This document shows positions 35,650-44,007 of a stretch of DNA of 64,000 bases, piece by piece. Each line of letters begins with the position of its first letter. Position 1 is the first letter of the stretch. Origin of the DNA: an uncultured Tateyamaria sp. (GTDB lineage: Bacteria > Pseudomonadota > Alphaproteobacteria > Rhodobacterales > Rhodobacteraceae). The stretch covers positions 310,001 through 374,000 of the forward strand of contig NZ_CANNES010000003.1 of the NCBI RefSeq assembly GCF_947503705.1, written 5' to 3'. A program made the translations under genes and the position numbers. The notes below the pieces were generated by a model that saw nothing but the letters and a program-made list of their open reading frames with translations, made no database searches and was not told the DNA's origin.

Positions 35650-37344
35650 ATGGCGCTGGATAATGCAAAGCAAGGCAAAGGCGTCTGGAAGTCCGGCAAA
35701 GGCAAGGGACGGGTGCGCCCCAAAGGCCGCGCGCTGGAGGATCAGGCCTGGGAAGAGGTGCGCAGCCTCTTGGGTGATCAACCCCGTCGCCGCGATCTTC
35801 TGATCGAGTTTTTGCACCTGATCCAGGACAGCTTTCGCCATCTATCAGCCGCCCATTTGCGTGCATTGGCCGAAGAAATGCGCCTGAGCATGGCGGAAGT
35901 GTATGAGGTCGCCACCTTTTATGCCCATTTCGACGTGGTCAAAGAGGGGGAGGTGCCGCCGCCTGCGCTGACCATCCGGGTGTGCGACTCGCTCAGCTGC
36001 GAATTGGCGGGCGCGCAGGCACTGAAAACCGCGCTCGAAGACGGTTTGGATGCCTCCCAGGTTCGTGTCTTGCGCGCGCCCTGCATGGGCCGCTGCGACA
36101 CAGCACCCGTCTTGGAACTGGGCCACAACCATATCGACAACGCGACACCTGAAAAGGTGCAGGCCGCCATCTCCAAGGACGACACGCACGCCCATGTTCC
36201 CGATTACGAAGCGCTCGCCGCCTATATGGCGGAGGGTGGCTATGCCACGCTGAAATCCCTGCGCGATAGCGGCAATTGGGAAGACGTACAGGCCAAGATC
36301 AAGGAAAGCGGGTTGCGTGGCCTCGGTGGCGCTGGTTTCCCTTCTGGCACCAAATGGGGTTTTGTCCGCGCCAATGCGGGCCCCCGCTATCTGGCCGTGA
36401 ACGGGGATGAGGGCGAGCCCGGAACCTTCAAGGATCGCTACTACTTGGAGCGTGTCCCTCATCTTTTTCTTGAAGGGATGCTGATCGCCGCCTGGGCGGT
36501 CGAGGCGGACACAGCCTTTATCTACATGCGCGACGAATATCCCGCTGTGCTTGATATCCTGGCGACAGAGATCAAGGCGTTGGAAGATGCGGGCATCGTA
36601 GCCCCCGGCTTTATCGACCTGCGGCGCGGGGCCGGTGCCTACATCTGCGGTGAAGAATCCGCGATGATCGAAAGCATTGAGGGCAAGCGCGGCCTGCCGC
36701 GGCATCGTCCGCCCTACGTGGCCCAAGTTGGCATTTTTGGCCAACCCACGCTGGTCCACAACGTGGAAACCCTGCACTGGATCACGCGCATTTGCCGCGA
36801 GGGGCCAGAGGTGCTGAACAGCACCGAAAGAAATGGGCGCAAGGGCCTGCGCAGCTATTCCGTCTCGGGACGTGTGGCGGCTCCTGGCGTCTATCTGCTG
36901 CCTGCCGGGTCCACGATCACCGACATTATCGAGGCCGCTGGCGGCATGGCCGAGGGTCACGTGTTCAAAGCCTATCAACCGGGCGGCCCGTCCTCTGGCC
37001 TGCTCCCGGCGCGCATCAACGACGTCCCGCTGGATTTCGACACGTTGCAGCCTTTGGGCAGCTTCATTGGCTCGGCGGCTGTGGTTGTCCTGTCAGATCA
37101 GGACCGGGCGCGCGATGCGGCGCTCAACATGCTGCGTTTCTTTGAAGACGAAAGCTGTGGCCAGTGCACGCCCTGCCGGGTCGGCTGTGAAAAGGCGGTC
37201 AAGCTGATGCAGGCGGATGCTTGGGATCAGGGGTTGCTCGACGAGTTGTGCACGGCAATGACGGATGCCTCGATCTGCGGGCTGGGTCAGGCGGCGCCAA
37301 ACCCGATTCGCCTCACGATGAAGCATTTTCCGGACGAAGTTTAA
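35650..37344 (+). CDS. Fused NuoE-NuoF diaphorase subunit (formate dehydrogenase beta/FdsB-like)
   Basis: A 564-residue fusion. Residues 30-160 are NuoE-like with the 2Fe-2S ligands Cys112, Cys117, Cys145 and Cys149. Residues about 200-564 are NuoF-like: GLRGLGGAGFPSGTKW, NGDEGEPGTFKDR, GAGAYICGEESAMIESIEG, and the 4Fe-4S ligands Cys503/506/509/543 in SCGQCTPCR and SICGLG. It should bind FMN and oxidise or reduce NAD(H). Such fusions serve NAD-dependent formate dehydrogenases, but no FdsA-type molybdenum subunit is here; the next gene is an unrelated methyltransferase, which overlaps its end by four bases on the other strand. Its partner must be elsewhere. Confidence 0.87.
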   Translation: MALDNAKQGKGVWKSGKGKGRVRPKGRALEDQAWEEVRSLLGDQPRRRDLLIEFLHLIQDSFRHLSAAHLRALAEEMRLSMAEVYEVATFYAHFDVVKEGEVPPPALTIRVCDSLSCELAGAQALKTALEDGLDASQVRVLRAPCMGRCDTAPVLELGHNHIDNATPEKVQAAISKDDTHAHVPDYEALAAYMAEGGYATLKSLRDSGNWEDVQAKIKESGLRGLGGAGFPSGTKWGFVRANAGPRYLAVNGDEGEPGTFKDRYYLERVPHLFLEGMLIAAWAVEADTAFIYMRDEYPAVLDILATEIKALEDAGIVAPGFIDLRRGAGAYICGEESAMIESIEGKRGLPRHRPPYVAQVGIFGQPTLVHNVETLHWITRICREGPEVLNSTERNGRKGLRSYSVSGRVAAPGVYLLPAGSTITDIIEAAGGMAEGHVFKAYQPGGPSSGLLPARINDVPLDFDTLQPLGSFIGSAAVVVLSDQDRARDAALNMLRFFEDESCGQCTPCRVGCEKAVKLMQADAWDQGLLDELCTAMTDASICGLGQAAPNPIRLTMKHFPDEV

Positions 37345-38186
37345 GGCTTGCGCAAGTACATCGAGTTCGACTTGGTGCGGCCCACCGGCTCGAACCCCAG
37401 CCGGGTAAATTCGCGGTGGCAGCCCGGATAGTCCTCCGGGCCTACGCGCTCGATCACGATGCGGTCGGGGATCATGTCCTCGGACGCATCCGCCAAAAAT
37501 GGTGCCAACGCGGCGTCCTCATGCCCTTCGATGTCGATCTTTAGTGCATCGACCCGCGTCACATCCAATGATGCCAGAATATCCGCCAGGGTGCGGATCG
37601 GGACCGTGCCTGCCTGATCTTCGACGATGTTCACGATCGCCACGTCATCGCGGTGAATTTCAAGGCTCGCCATGCCGCTGCCTTCGCCCACAGCGGCATG
37701 CACGATATCCAGCGTGTCCAGCGCACTGGCGTCTGCGTTGAAGGCAAGGCGCTTGATCATCGACGGATTGGCATCCACCGCCACGACCCGCGCGCCGGTC
37801 CGGGCCAGCGGCTGCGCATAGAGCCCCACATTGGAGCCGATATCGACCGCAACCTTGGCGGGGCCAAGATCGGCACACAAAAAATCAATCTCGGGCTTGT
37901 TGTAACCGGGATGCAGCAACAGCCCGTATTCGATCAGGTTGTTGGCCCCCTCCACGCGAAAAGCACAGCCCATCCGGGTGACATCCAAAGGGTGGCCCAG
38001 GGCCGTGATCAGATTCGTCATGTGGTACCGCAACTTGCCACGATGAAAAAACGTACGGCGCGCAAAACCGATCAGCGCCTTTTGCAGCGCGCCGGGGGTG
38101 TGGGTTCCAAAGGGGGCATCGAAAAAGCCGACAGGGGCGCCGGTCTCGGCCTCTGTCACCGCGCGCGTGTCACGTTCAATGACCAT
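37341..38186 (-). CDS. FkbM family methyltransferase
   Basis: A 281-residue SAM-dependent methyltransferase. The SAM site is KVAVDIGSNVGLYAQPLA, with acidic VVAVDANPSM, and the FkbM hallmark is VDALKIDIEGHEDAAL. FkbM enzymes O-methylate sugars or polyketides; the acceptor is unknown. The N-terminal 75 residues extend beyond the domain. The last four bases overlap the convergent diaphorase gene. Confidence 0.9.
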   Translation of the reverse strand: MVIERDTRAVTEAETGAPVGFFDAPFGTHTPGALQKALIGFARRTFFHRGKLRYHMTNLITALGHPLDVTRMGCAFRVEGANNLIEYGLLLHPGYNKPEIDFLCADLGPAKVAVDIGSNVGLYAQPLARTGARVVAVDANPSMIKRLAFNADASALDTLDIVHAAVGEGSGMASLEIHRDDVAIVNIVEDQAGTVPIRTLADILASLDVTRVDALKIDIEGHEDAALAPFLADASEDMIPDRIVIERVGPEDYPGCHREFTRLGFEPVGRTKSNSMYLRKP

Positions 38187-38341
38187 ATCCGGCCTCCCTC
38201 AATTTCGCTCGCCCACGCTTAGCAACCCTACGCGCCGTTGCCAATTCGGTTTGCGTGCGGTGGCGATCAGCACGCAATGCCACCTTTTCATATCCGTGCA
38301 GCCGTATTAGGTGAGAATGACCGCATAAGCGTGGAGCTCAC

Positions 38342-39739
38342 ATGGCGTTTTTCAAAAAGCTCAAGGACCGGTTGTTCAACTCTTCGTCCAAGATCGACGA
38401 GGGGCTGGAAGCAATTGTCGAAGACGGCGGTGTCGAGGTCGCGCCGGACCCGGTGGTCCAAACGCCGACCGCACCCGCGGCGCAGAGTATGTCCGATCCG
38501 GTGCCGGAACCCACGCCGACGCCCGAGCCTGCGCCATTACCCGAGCCTGCGCCGGGACCTGACCCTGATCCGGTACCAGAGCCAACGCCCGAACCGGTGC
38601 CAGATCCAGAACCAGAGCCGAAACCCCTCCCGGATGCGCCGCTCGAAATGCCGACTCCGCAGCCCGACCCAGGCCCAGCACCCGCACCCTTGGAAGTGCC
38701 CGAGGTGCCTGCACCAGTGGAGGTTCCGGCAGAACCGCCCGTCGAGATACCGAGTGTTCCAACCGAACTGCCCCCGATCACCGGCGCTTCGCCCGTTAAA
38801 ATGCCCACGCTGACAGAGCCTGCACCCGATCTGTCCCAGGCCCCCGCCAAACGGGGCATTCTGGGCCGCCTTCTGGGGCGCGAAGATGCAGCACCCGTCA
38901 TGCGGCGTGCGCTGGATGACGATATGCTCGAACAGCTCGAAGAGTTGCTGATCGCTGCTGACATGGGCGTCGACACCGCCCTGCGCGTGACCGCCAACAT
39001 GGCCGAAGGGCGTTTTGGCAAAATGCTGTCGGTTCAGGAAATCAAGGAGTTGATGGCCCAGGAGATCGCCCGGATCATGGATCCGGTGGCCAAACCGCTG
39101 CCGCTCTATCCCCAAAAGCCGCAAGTTGTGCTGGTGGTCGGCGTCAACGGCTCGGGCAAGACAACCACAATCGGCAAATTGGCCAGCCAGTTCCGCGCTG
39201 CGGGCAAATCCGTGGTGATCGCCGCAGGCGACACGTTCCGTGCCGCTGCCGTTGAACAGTTGCAGGTCTGGGGCACCCGCGCGGGCGTGCCCGTACTCAC
39301 AGCGCCCGAAGGGTCCGACCCGGCCAGCCTCGCATTTGAGGCAATGACCAAGGCGCAAGAGGATGGCGCGGATCTGCTCATGATCGACACCGCTGGCCGC
39401 CTTCAAAACCGGGGTGACCTGATGGAGGAACTGGCCAAGATCGTGCGGGTTATCCGCAAGAAAGACGCAAGCGCGCCACACAACACGCTGTTGGTGCTCG
39501 ACGCGACAACGGGGCAAAACGCGCTGAATCAGGTCAAGGTGTTCCAAGAGGTCTCGGACGTGTCCGGCCTCGTGATGACAAAACTGGACGGCACAGCCAA
39601 AGGTGGTGTGTTGGTAGCGCTGGCCGACAAATTCGGCCTGCCGATCCATGCTATCGGCGTGGGTGAACAGATTGATGATCTTTCGCCGTTCGACCCCGAA
39701 GAGTTTGCCGCGGCACTCACAGGCCTCGACCCCGAATGA
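38342..39739 (+). CDS. ftsY: Signal recognition particle receptor FtsY
   Basis: A 465-residue GTPase that docks SRP at the SecYEG membrane site. The C-terminal NG domain (about 165-465) has GVNGSGKTTTIGKLA, DTFRAAAVEQL, MIDTAGRLQNRGDLMEEL and TKLDGTAKGG. The N-terminal region (about 40-150) is unusual in being a long Pro/Glu/Ala run (repeating PEPxP units) in place of a mixed acidic A domain. A short amphipathic start MAFFKKLKDRLF is kept, as membrane-targeting helices usually are. It is followed by a transporter gene in the same orientation. Confidence 0.95.
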   Translation: MAFFKKLKDRLFNSSSKIDEGLEAIVEDGGVEVAPDPVVQTPTAPAAQSMSDPVPEPTPTPEPAPLPEPAPGPDPDPVPEPTPEPVPDPEPEPKPLPDAPLEMPTPQPDPGPAPAPLEVPEVPAPVEVPAEPPVEIPSVPTELPPITGASPVKMPTLTEPAPDLSQAPAKRGILGRLLGREDAAPVMRRALDDDMLEQLEELLIAADMGVDTALRVTANMAEGRFGKMLSVQEIKELMAQEIARIMDPVAKPLPLYPQKPQVVLVVGVNGSGKTTTIGKLASQFRAAGKSVVIAAGDTFRAAAVEQLQVWGTRAGVPVLTAPEGSDPASLAFEAMTKAQEDGADLLMIDTAGRLQNRGDLMEELAKIVRVIRKKDASAPHNTLLVLDATTGQNALNQVKVFQEVSDVSGLVMTKLDGTAKGGVLVALADKFGLPIHAIGVGEQIDDLSPFDPEEFAAALTGLDPE

Positions 39740-39857
39740 CGGCACAGCCTTCTTTCGGCCTGATCTCTCCTTACGGAAGGTCAAAGGCCGGGCAGTACCA
39801 CATGCAGACACCGCGCGCGTATATCCGTAGCGCGGATATTGATCCGCCATCCGCCAG

Positions 39858-40760
39858 ATGACGCAATGGCTTGCCAGCATCGAGGGGACGGGCACGGGCC
39901 ACCAGGTGGCGTTGGGGTTGGCAATTCTCGCCGCCTTCCTGCACGCGGTTTTTGGCGCCTTGCAAAAGGGGCGCCATGATCCCTGGCTGACGCGCGGGGC
40001 CATCGATGCCGCTTATGGCCTGATGGCCGCCCCTTTTGCGCTGTTCATCGTGCCTTGGCCCGAACCGCATATGTGGCCAATATTTGCCGTCGTCTGGGTG
40101 ATCCACGTGGCTTACAAGTGCCTGCAGGCTTGGGCCTATACCAAAGGCTCTTACACCGTGGTTTATCCGGTGGTGCGGGGGACAGGCCCACTTTTCACCG
40201 TGATCGGGGCCTATCTGCTTTTTGGCGAGACGTTCACAGCCGTCCAATGGTTGGGCGTCGCGACGTTGCTGGCGGGTATCTTCGGCCTTGCAGGCTACAA
40301 CCTGCGCTATCTCGAAACCGAACGGGACACGCTGCATCTGGCATTGGGCCTCGCCTTCCTGACGGGGCTCTTCGTGGCGCTCTATACGACCTATGACGCC
40401 TATGGCATCCGGGCCACCGAAAACCCGTTCACCTTCCTTGCATGGTTTTTCATGATCGACGGCATCTTCATGCCGCCGGTCGCCTATATGCGTTGGCGTA
40501 AAATGGCCAATCCGCCTGCGCTGCCGCCGCTTATGTTGCGGGGATTCATCGGCGGGATCGTGGCCTTCCTCAGCTTTGGGTCCATCATGATGGCCACCCG
40601 CCTCGACAAGGTGGGCGAAGCTGCGGTATTGCGCGAAACTTCGACAGTGTTTGCCGCCGTCATCGGCTGGCTGGTGCTGAAAGAAACGGTAGGCCCCCGG
40701 CGAGTTGCCCTGATGGCGCTCATCGCGCTTGGGGCGGTAATCGTCGAGATGGGCGGATAA
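39858..40760 (+). CDS. EamA/DMT superfamily transporter
   Basis: A 300-residue membrane protein of about ten helices. It shows ALQKGRHDPWLTRGAIDA at the N-terminus and the second EamA repeat ending IALGAVIVEMGG. Residues AAVLRETSTVFAAVIGWLVLKETVGPRR match the family C-terminal repeat pattern (E-x4-A-x-I). Cargo unknown. It lies 10 bases before yciB and 118 bases after ftsY, so an ftsY-transporter-yciB transcript is possible. Confidence 0.88.
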   Translation: MTQWLASIEGTGTGHQVALGLAILAAFLHAVFGALQKGRHDPWLTRGAIDAAYGLMAAPFALFIVPWPEPHMWPIFAVVWVIHVAYKCLQAWAYTKGSYTVVYPVVRGTGPLFTVIGAYLLFGETFTAVQWLGVATLLAGIFGLAGYNLRYLETERDTLHLALGLAFLTGLFVALYTTYDAYGIRATENPFTFLAWFFMIDGIFMPPVAYMRWRKMANPPALPPLMLRGFIGGIVAFLSFGSIMMATRLDKVGEAAVLRETSTVFAAVIGWLVLKETVGPRRVALMALIALGAVIVEMGG

Positions 40761-40770
40761 GAGGCAAAGC

Positions 40771-41394
40771 ATGGCGGACACGCGCGAGATCAACCCGATT
40801 ATGAAACAGGTGCTGGAATTGGGCCCGCCGCTGGTCTTTTTCCTGATTTACCTGCGCATCCGCGACAACACTTATGTGATGGGCGGCACGGAATATTCGG
40901 GGTTTATCGTGGCCACGCTGATCTTTGTCCCCATCCTGCTGATTGCCATGGCGGTTCTTTGGGCGCTGACGGGCAAGCTCAGCAGAATGCAGATTTTCAC
41001 CGCCTTTATGGTCATTTTCTTTGGCGGCCTCACGGCCTGGTTCAATGATGAACGCTTCTTCAAGATGAAGACCAGTATCGTCTATGGCCTGTTCGCGGCC
41101 CTCTTGGGGATTGGCTTGTTGCGTGGCCAAAGCTGGCTGGCCTTTGTCCTCAAGGATGCGATGCCGATGCAGGACGAGGGGTGGATGATCCTGACCCGGC
41201 GCTTGTGTGCCATGTTTGCAGGGCTTGCCATAGCCAACGAAATCATCTGGCGCACCATGTCGACGGATGCCTGGGTCAAGATCGAAACCTTTGGCTTTCC
41301 CATCGCGCTCATGGCCTTCCTGTTTTGGCAGATCAGCGCGCTCCAAGGCTACCTGATCGAGGATGCGCCCAAATCGGACAGCGACGAGGCTTAG
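40771..41394 (+). CDS. yciB: Inner-membrane protein YciB (septation protein A family)
   Basis: A 207-residue inner-membrane protein of the YciB/IspA family, with five or six helices. The conserved segments are LELGPPLVFFLIYLR, LSRMQIFTAFMVIFFGGLTAWFNDERFFKMK and ANEIIWRTMSTDAWVKIETFG. YciB works with envelope-elongation and septation proteins in E. coli. Its stop overlaps the convergent Popeye-like gene by four bases. Confidence 0.93.
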   Translation: MADTREINPIMKQVLELGPPLVFFLIYLRIRDNTYVMGGTEYSGFIVATLIFVPILLIAMAVLWALTGKLSRMQIFTAFMVIFFGGLTAWFNDERFFKMKTSIVYGLFAALLGIGLLRGQSWLAFVLKDAMPMQDEGWMILTRRLCAMFAGLAIANEIIWRTMSTDAWVKIETFGFPIALMAFLFWQISALQGYLIEDAPKSDSDEA

Positions 41395-42020
41395 GCTTTT
41401 TGGCTGCGATGCGCCTGGGCATCGGCGACCCAGCTATTGCGATGCGGGGCTACTGCAAAGGCCACTTTCAGCGCCAGATCGCTTGAGATCATCGCCTCGA
41501 TCGCCAGCTTGAAGCGCGCGCGTTTGGCGGCCCGCGCCCGCAACGTGGCGACATCCCACTCCAACACCTCAGCCCCTGCTGGCAAACACGTGGTGGCCGC
41601 ACTTTTTTGACCCGTGATATAGGCCACCTCGCCGACAAAGAGGTTCGGGGGCATGTTGAACCGCTCCCCGCGTTTGACCACTTCGATGCCACCAGAAATC
41701 ACGTAGTAAAGTTTGTCGACCGGGGCGCCTTCGGTGGTCACTTGGATCGCCTCTTGCAACACCTTGCGGTCGGCATATTGGACAAGGTTGCGAAAATCGC
41801 CGGGTGGCAAGCTTTGAAACATTGGATAAATGTCGCGATGCGCGCGCGGCACGGCCATCTTGGACTGGTGCCACAAAAGGTTACCCAGCCCGATCAGGTT
41901 CGCCGTGCCCAAAAGGACCATCAAGCGCAACATGACCTGATGAATAATCAGATACCCGATGGTCAGGGCCGCCCCAGCCAGCAGGACCACCGTTTCGGGG
42001 GCTATGAAATCACTTAGCAT
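41391..42020 (-). CDS. Popeye-like cyclic-nucleotide-binding membrane protein
   Basis: A 209-residue protein with three N-terminal membrane segments (about 8-24, 28-48, and a weaker third), then a cyclic-nucleotide-binding-like jelly roll of the Popeye type: TTEGAPVDKLYYVISGGIEVVKRGE, followed by FVGEVAYITG. These give the usual phosphate-binding-cassette position, with FVGEVA in place of a canonical FGE-L-A. Its ligand is unknown. It overlaps the convergent yciB by four bases. Confidence 0.82.
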   Translation of the reverse strand: MLSDFIAPETVVLLAGAALTIGYLIIHQVMLRLMVLLGTANLIGLGNLLWHQSKMAVPRAHRDIYPMFQSLPPGDFRNLVQYADRKVLQEAIQVTTEGAPVDKLYYVISGGIEVVKRGERFNMPPNLFVGEVAYITGQKSAATTCLPAGAEVLEWDVATLRARAAKRARFKLAIEAMISSDLALKVAFAVAPHRNSWVADAQAHRSQKA

Positions 42021-42081
42021 TGCAATGACCTTTTCAAATCTTCGGCCATCCTGTCAGGCACGTGCTGACAATTGAACCAGC

Positions 42082-42768
42082 TTAGTCCTTTTTGCCAAAA
42101 AGCTTTTTCTGCGCATCCGGGTCCGGTTTTGTGTTGCGCTTGTCCGCGTGCAGGGCGCGGCCCCTTTGGACCGCCTCGCGACTGCCGACAGTATCGAGCC
42201 AGCGGGCCAAGTTTGGCTTGTCATCTAGTGTCTGTTGCTGACCTTCCCAGAGACTTGCCCAAGGCCAGATCGCCATATCGGCAATGGAGTAATCGCCCGC
42301 CACAAATTCATGATGCGCCAGTTGCCGGTCAAGCACGCCATAGAGCCGCGCGGTTTCATTCTTATAGCGATCCTTGGCATAGGGAATGTCATGGCCCATT
42401 TGAGGGGCGTATTTCAAAAAATGATGGGTCTGGCCCGCCATCGGACCCACACCGCCCATCTGCCACATCAGCCATTGTTCAACGGCCACCCGTTCACGTT
42501 CGCTGGACCCGCCATACCGCCCTGTCTTGCGCGCCAGATATTGCAGGATTGCCCCGCTTTCAAAGATCGAGATAGGCGCCCCGTCCGGCCCACTTGGATC
42601 GACAATTGCAGGCATTCGGTTATTGGGCGAGATCTGCAGGAATTCAGGCTCAAACTGCGCGCCTGCGCCAATGTCGATCAGATGGGTGTCATAGTCCAAC
42701 CCGAACTCTTCCAGAGCAATGGACACTTTCCACCCATTGGGTGTCGGCCAAAAGTACAGATCAATCAT
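42082..42768 (-). CDS. Glutathione S-transferase family protein (YfcG/YghU-like)
   Basis: A 228-residue GST. The N-terminal thioredoxin domain is MIDLYFWPTPNGWKVSIALEE, then NNRMPAIVDPSG and SIFESGAILQYLARKTG (glutathione-binding ESGAI). WPTPNGWK is the pattern of the nu-class YfcG/YghU disulfide-bond oxidoreductases, where a Thr-Pro-Asn set replaces catalytic Ser. The ATG at 42768 fits. It is 25 bases downstream of the alpha/beta hydrolase on the same strand. Confidence 0.9.
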   Translation of the reverse strand: MIDLYFWPTPNGWKVSIALEEFGLDYDTHLIDIGAGAQFEPEFLQISPNNRMPAIVDPSGPDGAPISIFESGAILQYLARKTGRYGGSSERERVAVEQWLMWQMGGVGPMAGQTHHFLKYAPQMGHDIPYAKDRYKNETARLYGVLDRQLAHHEFVAGDYSIADMAIWPWASLWEGQQQTLDDKPNLARWLDTVGSREAVQRGRALHADKRNTKPDPDAQKKLFGKKD

Positions 42769-42793
42769 AGCGCCCTCCGGGTTGGTCAGGGCG

Positions 42794-43732
42794 TCATGAT
42801 GCCGCTTTTCCAGCCATGGGCAAGGGCAGGGGCAGGTTCGGGCGCGCAAAGGTACGTGACCAGCGCGGGCCGTAATGTGCGGGCAGTTCGCGTTTCAGGT
42901 CTGAAAGGTCCACCGCCTCCGGGTGGCGCAGCGCGTGGGCGTAAAAACGCAATGCGCCGGGCCTTGTATAGCCCGACCAATGACAAACCCGCCGCATCGG
43001 CTCTGCGATGTGACCGCCAAAGCGCGTCAGCATCGCGAGGCTTTGTGGGCAGTCCAGTTGCAAGGTCACAGCGTTGCGCAGGCCAAGGCCCACGCCCATC
43101 GCCCGATCACCCGGTACAGGCGCTGGCATCAACCGCTCGAACATGAAATCGAACAGATCGTTTTCGCGGCTTGTCACGTTGATCAGCTCGGAGTGGCGGC
43201 CGGCTCGGCTTTGCATTGCGGCAAAGGCGTCACTGGCATAGCTTGCCCCGGTCAGGGCCACGATCCGGTGCAGCGCGCCCGCAGGCAAGGCCGTCAAGGC
43301 TTCAAAAATCACCTCCGACCCCATGGAATGGGTAATCGCATGGATGGGGCGGGTTGGCGCAAGACGGTGGATCTCAGCAATCGCAAAGGCCAGTTGCTGT
43401 CCGGCCTGGCGGGCGGAGTGGCGTGCGCGCCAAAGGTTGCCCCGCGCGCGCCACCCAAAGGCGATGGCCAGCCCTTCGTCCCGATTACCTGTCCCAAAGC
43501 CCATATGGCGCATCCAGGGCACCTGTCTCGGGCGGTCGGGGTGATGACGGTAGGCAAAGATCGAAGCGTGGGGCGAGTAGCCGATGCTGTTGGGATCGTA
43601 TTTATATCCGTGGATCATGACGATCACCGGCCCGGCTCCGGTGGCGGCCGTGCGGATCGCAGACAGGGCCGCAGCGGGCGAGCCATCTAGCACTAAACCC
43701 TTGGCACCAGCATTCAGTCTCAGGATCGGCAT
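42794..43732 (-). CDS. Alpha/beta hydrolase (DUF900-like)
   Basis: A 312-residue cytoplasmic protein. The oxyanion region is VIVMIHGYKYDP, and the nucleophile elbow is ITHSMGSEV with a serine in THSMG. LTGASYASDAF follows the elbow. The likely His is late (about 230-250). Similar hydrolases are often called DUF900; the substrate is unknown. The ATG at 43732 starts MPILRLNAGAKGLVLDG. It precedes the GST gene and is divergent from the SAM-II/metZ unit. Confidence 0.82.
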   Translation of the reverse strand: MPILRLNAGAKGLVLDGSPAAALSAIRTAATGAGPVIVMIHGYKYDPNSIGYSPHASIFAYRHHPDRPRQVPWMRHMGFGTGNRDEGLAIAFGWRARGNLWRARHSARQAGQQLAFAIAEIHRLAPTRPIHAITHSMGSEVIFEALTALPAGALHRIVALTGASYASDAFAAMQSRAGRHSELINVTSRENDLFDFMFERLMPAPVPGDRAMGVGLGLRNAVTLQLDCPQSLAMLTRFGGHIAEPMRRVCHWSGYTRPGALRFYAHALRHPEAVDLSDLKRELPAHYGPRWSRTFARPNLPLPLPMAGKAAS

Positions 43733-43853
43733 TGACGCACCTCCTACCACATCTAGTGGGGCTGCTATGGACCAGACATATGACGCGCAGGTGAATTTAA
43801 GGTTACAGCACCGTGACGGTGTTGACGCGCAGCGGTTTGGGGCGTAGCGATTG

Positions 43854-43921
43854 CACGTGGCGATTTGTAACCGGATTGCGGGCCACGCTGTGTCGAAAGA
43901 CCGGCAAAACCGCTAAAAGGT
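43854..43921 (+). promoter_or_regulatory. SAM-II riboswitch (metA-type)
   Basis: The P1 stem CGTGGC (43856-43861) pairs with GCCACG (43882-43887). Its loop contains the conserved GATTTG and CCGGATTGCGG, and the 3' end contains CGCTAAAAGG (43911-43920), which pairs back to make the H-type pseudoknot. All are hallmarks of SAM-II, which is known in alphaproteobacteria before met genes. It lies 87 bases upstream of the metZ start. SAM binding would repress expression. Confidence 0.93.
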
Positions 43922-43928
43922 CAGGATG

Positions 43929-43968
43929 AAAGCCCCCCTTTCGCTTGACCGCGTTTCGGGGGCTTTTT
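43929..43968 (+). terminator. Intrinsic terminator between SAM-II riboswitch and metZ
   Basis: AAAGCCCCC (43929-43937) pairs with GGGGGCTTT (43958-43966) with a 20-base loop, followed by TT(T)CG to give five consecutive T. It sits eight bases past the riboswitch. SAM-II is usually described as controlling translation through a Shine-Dalgarno block, so a terminator here suggests transcription attenuation as well. Confidence 0.8.
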
Positions 43969-44007
43969 CGTGGCCTGGCCCCTATTCAGGCCCGTGTGGA
44001 GTTGAAG

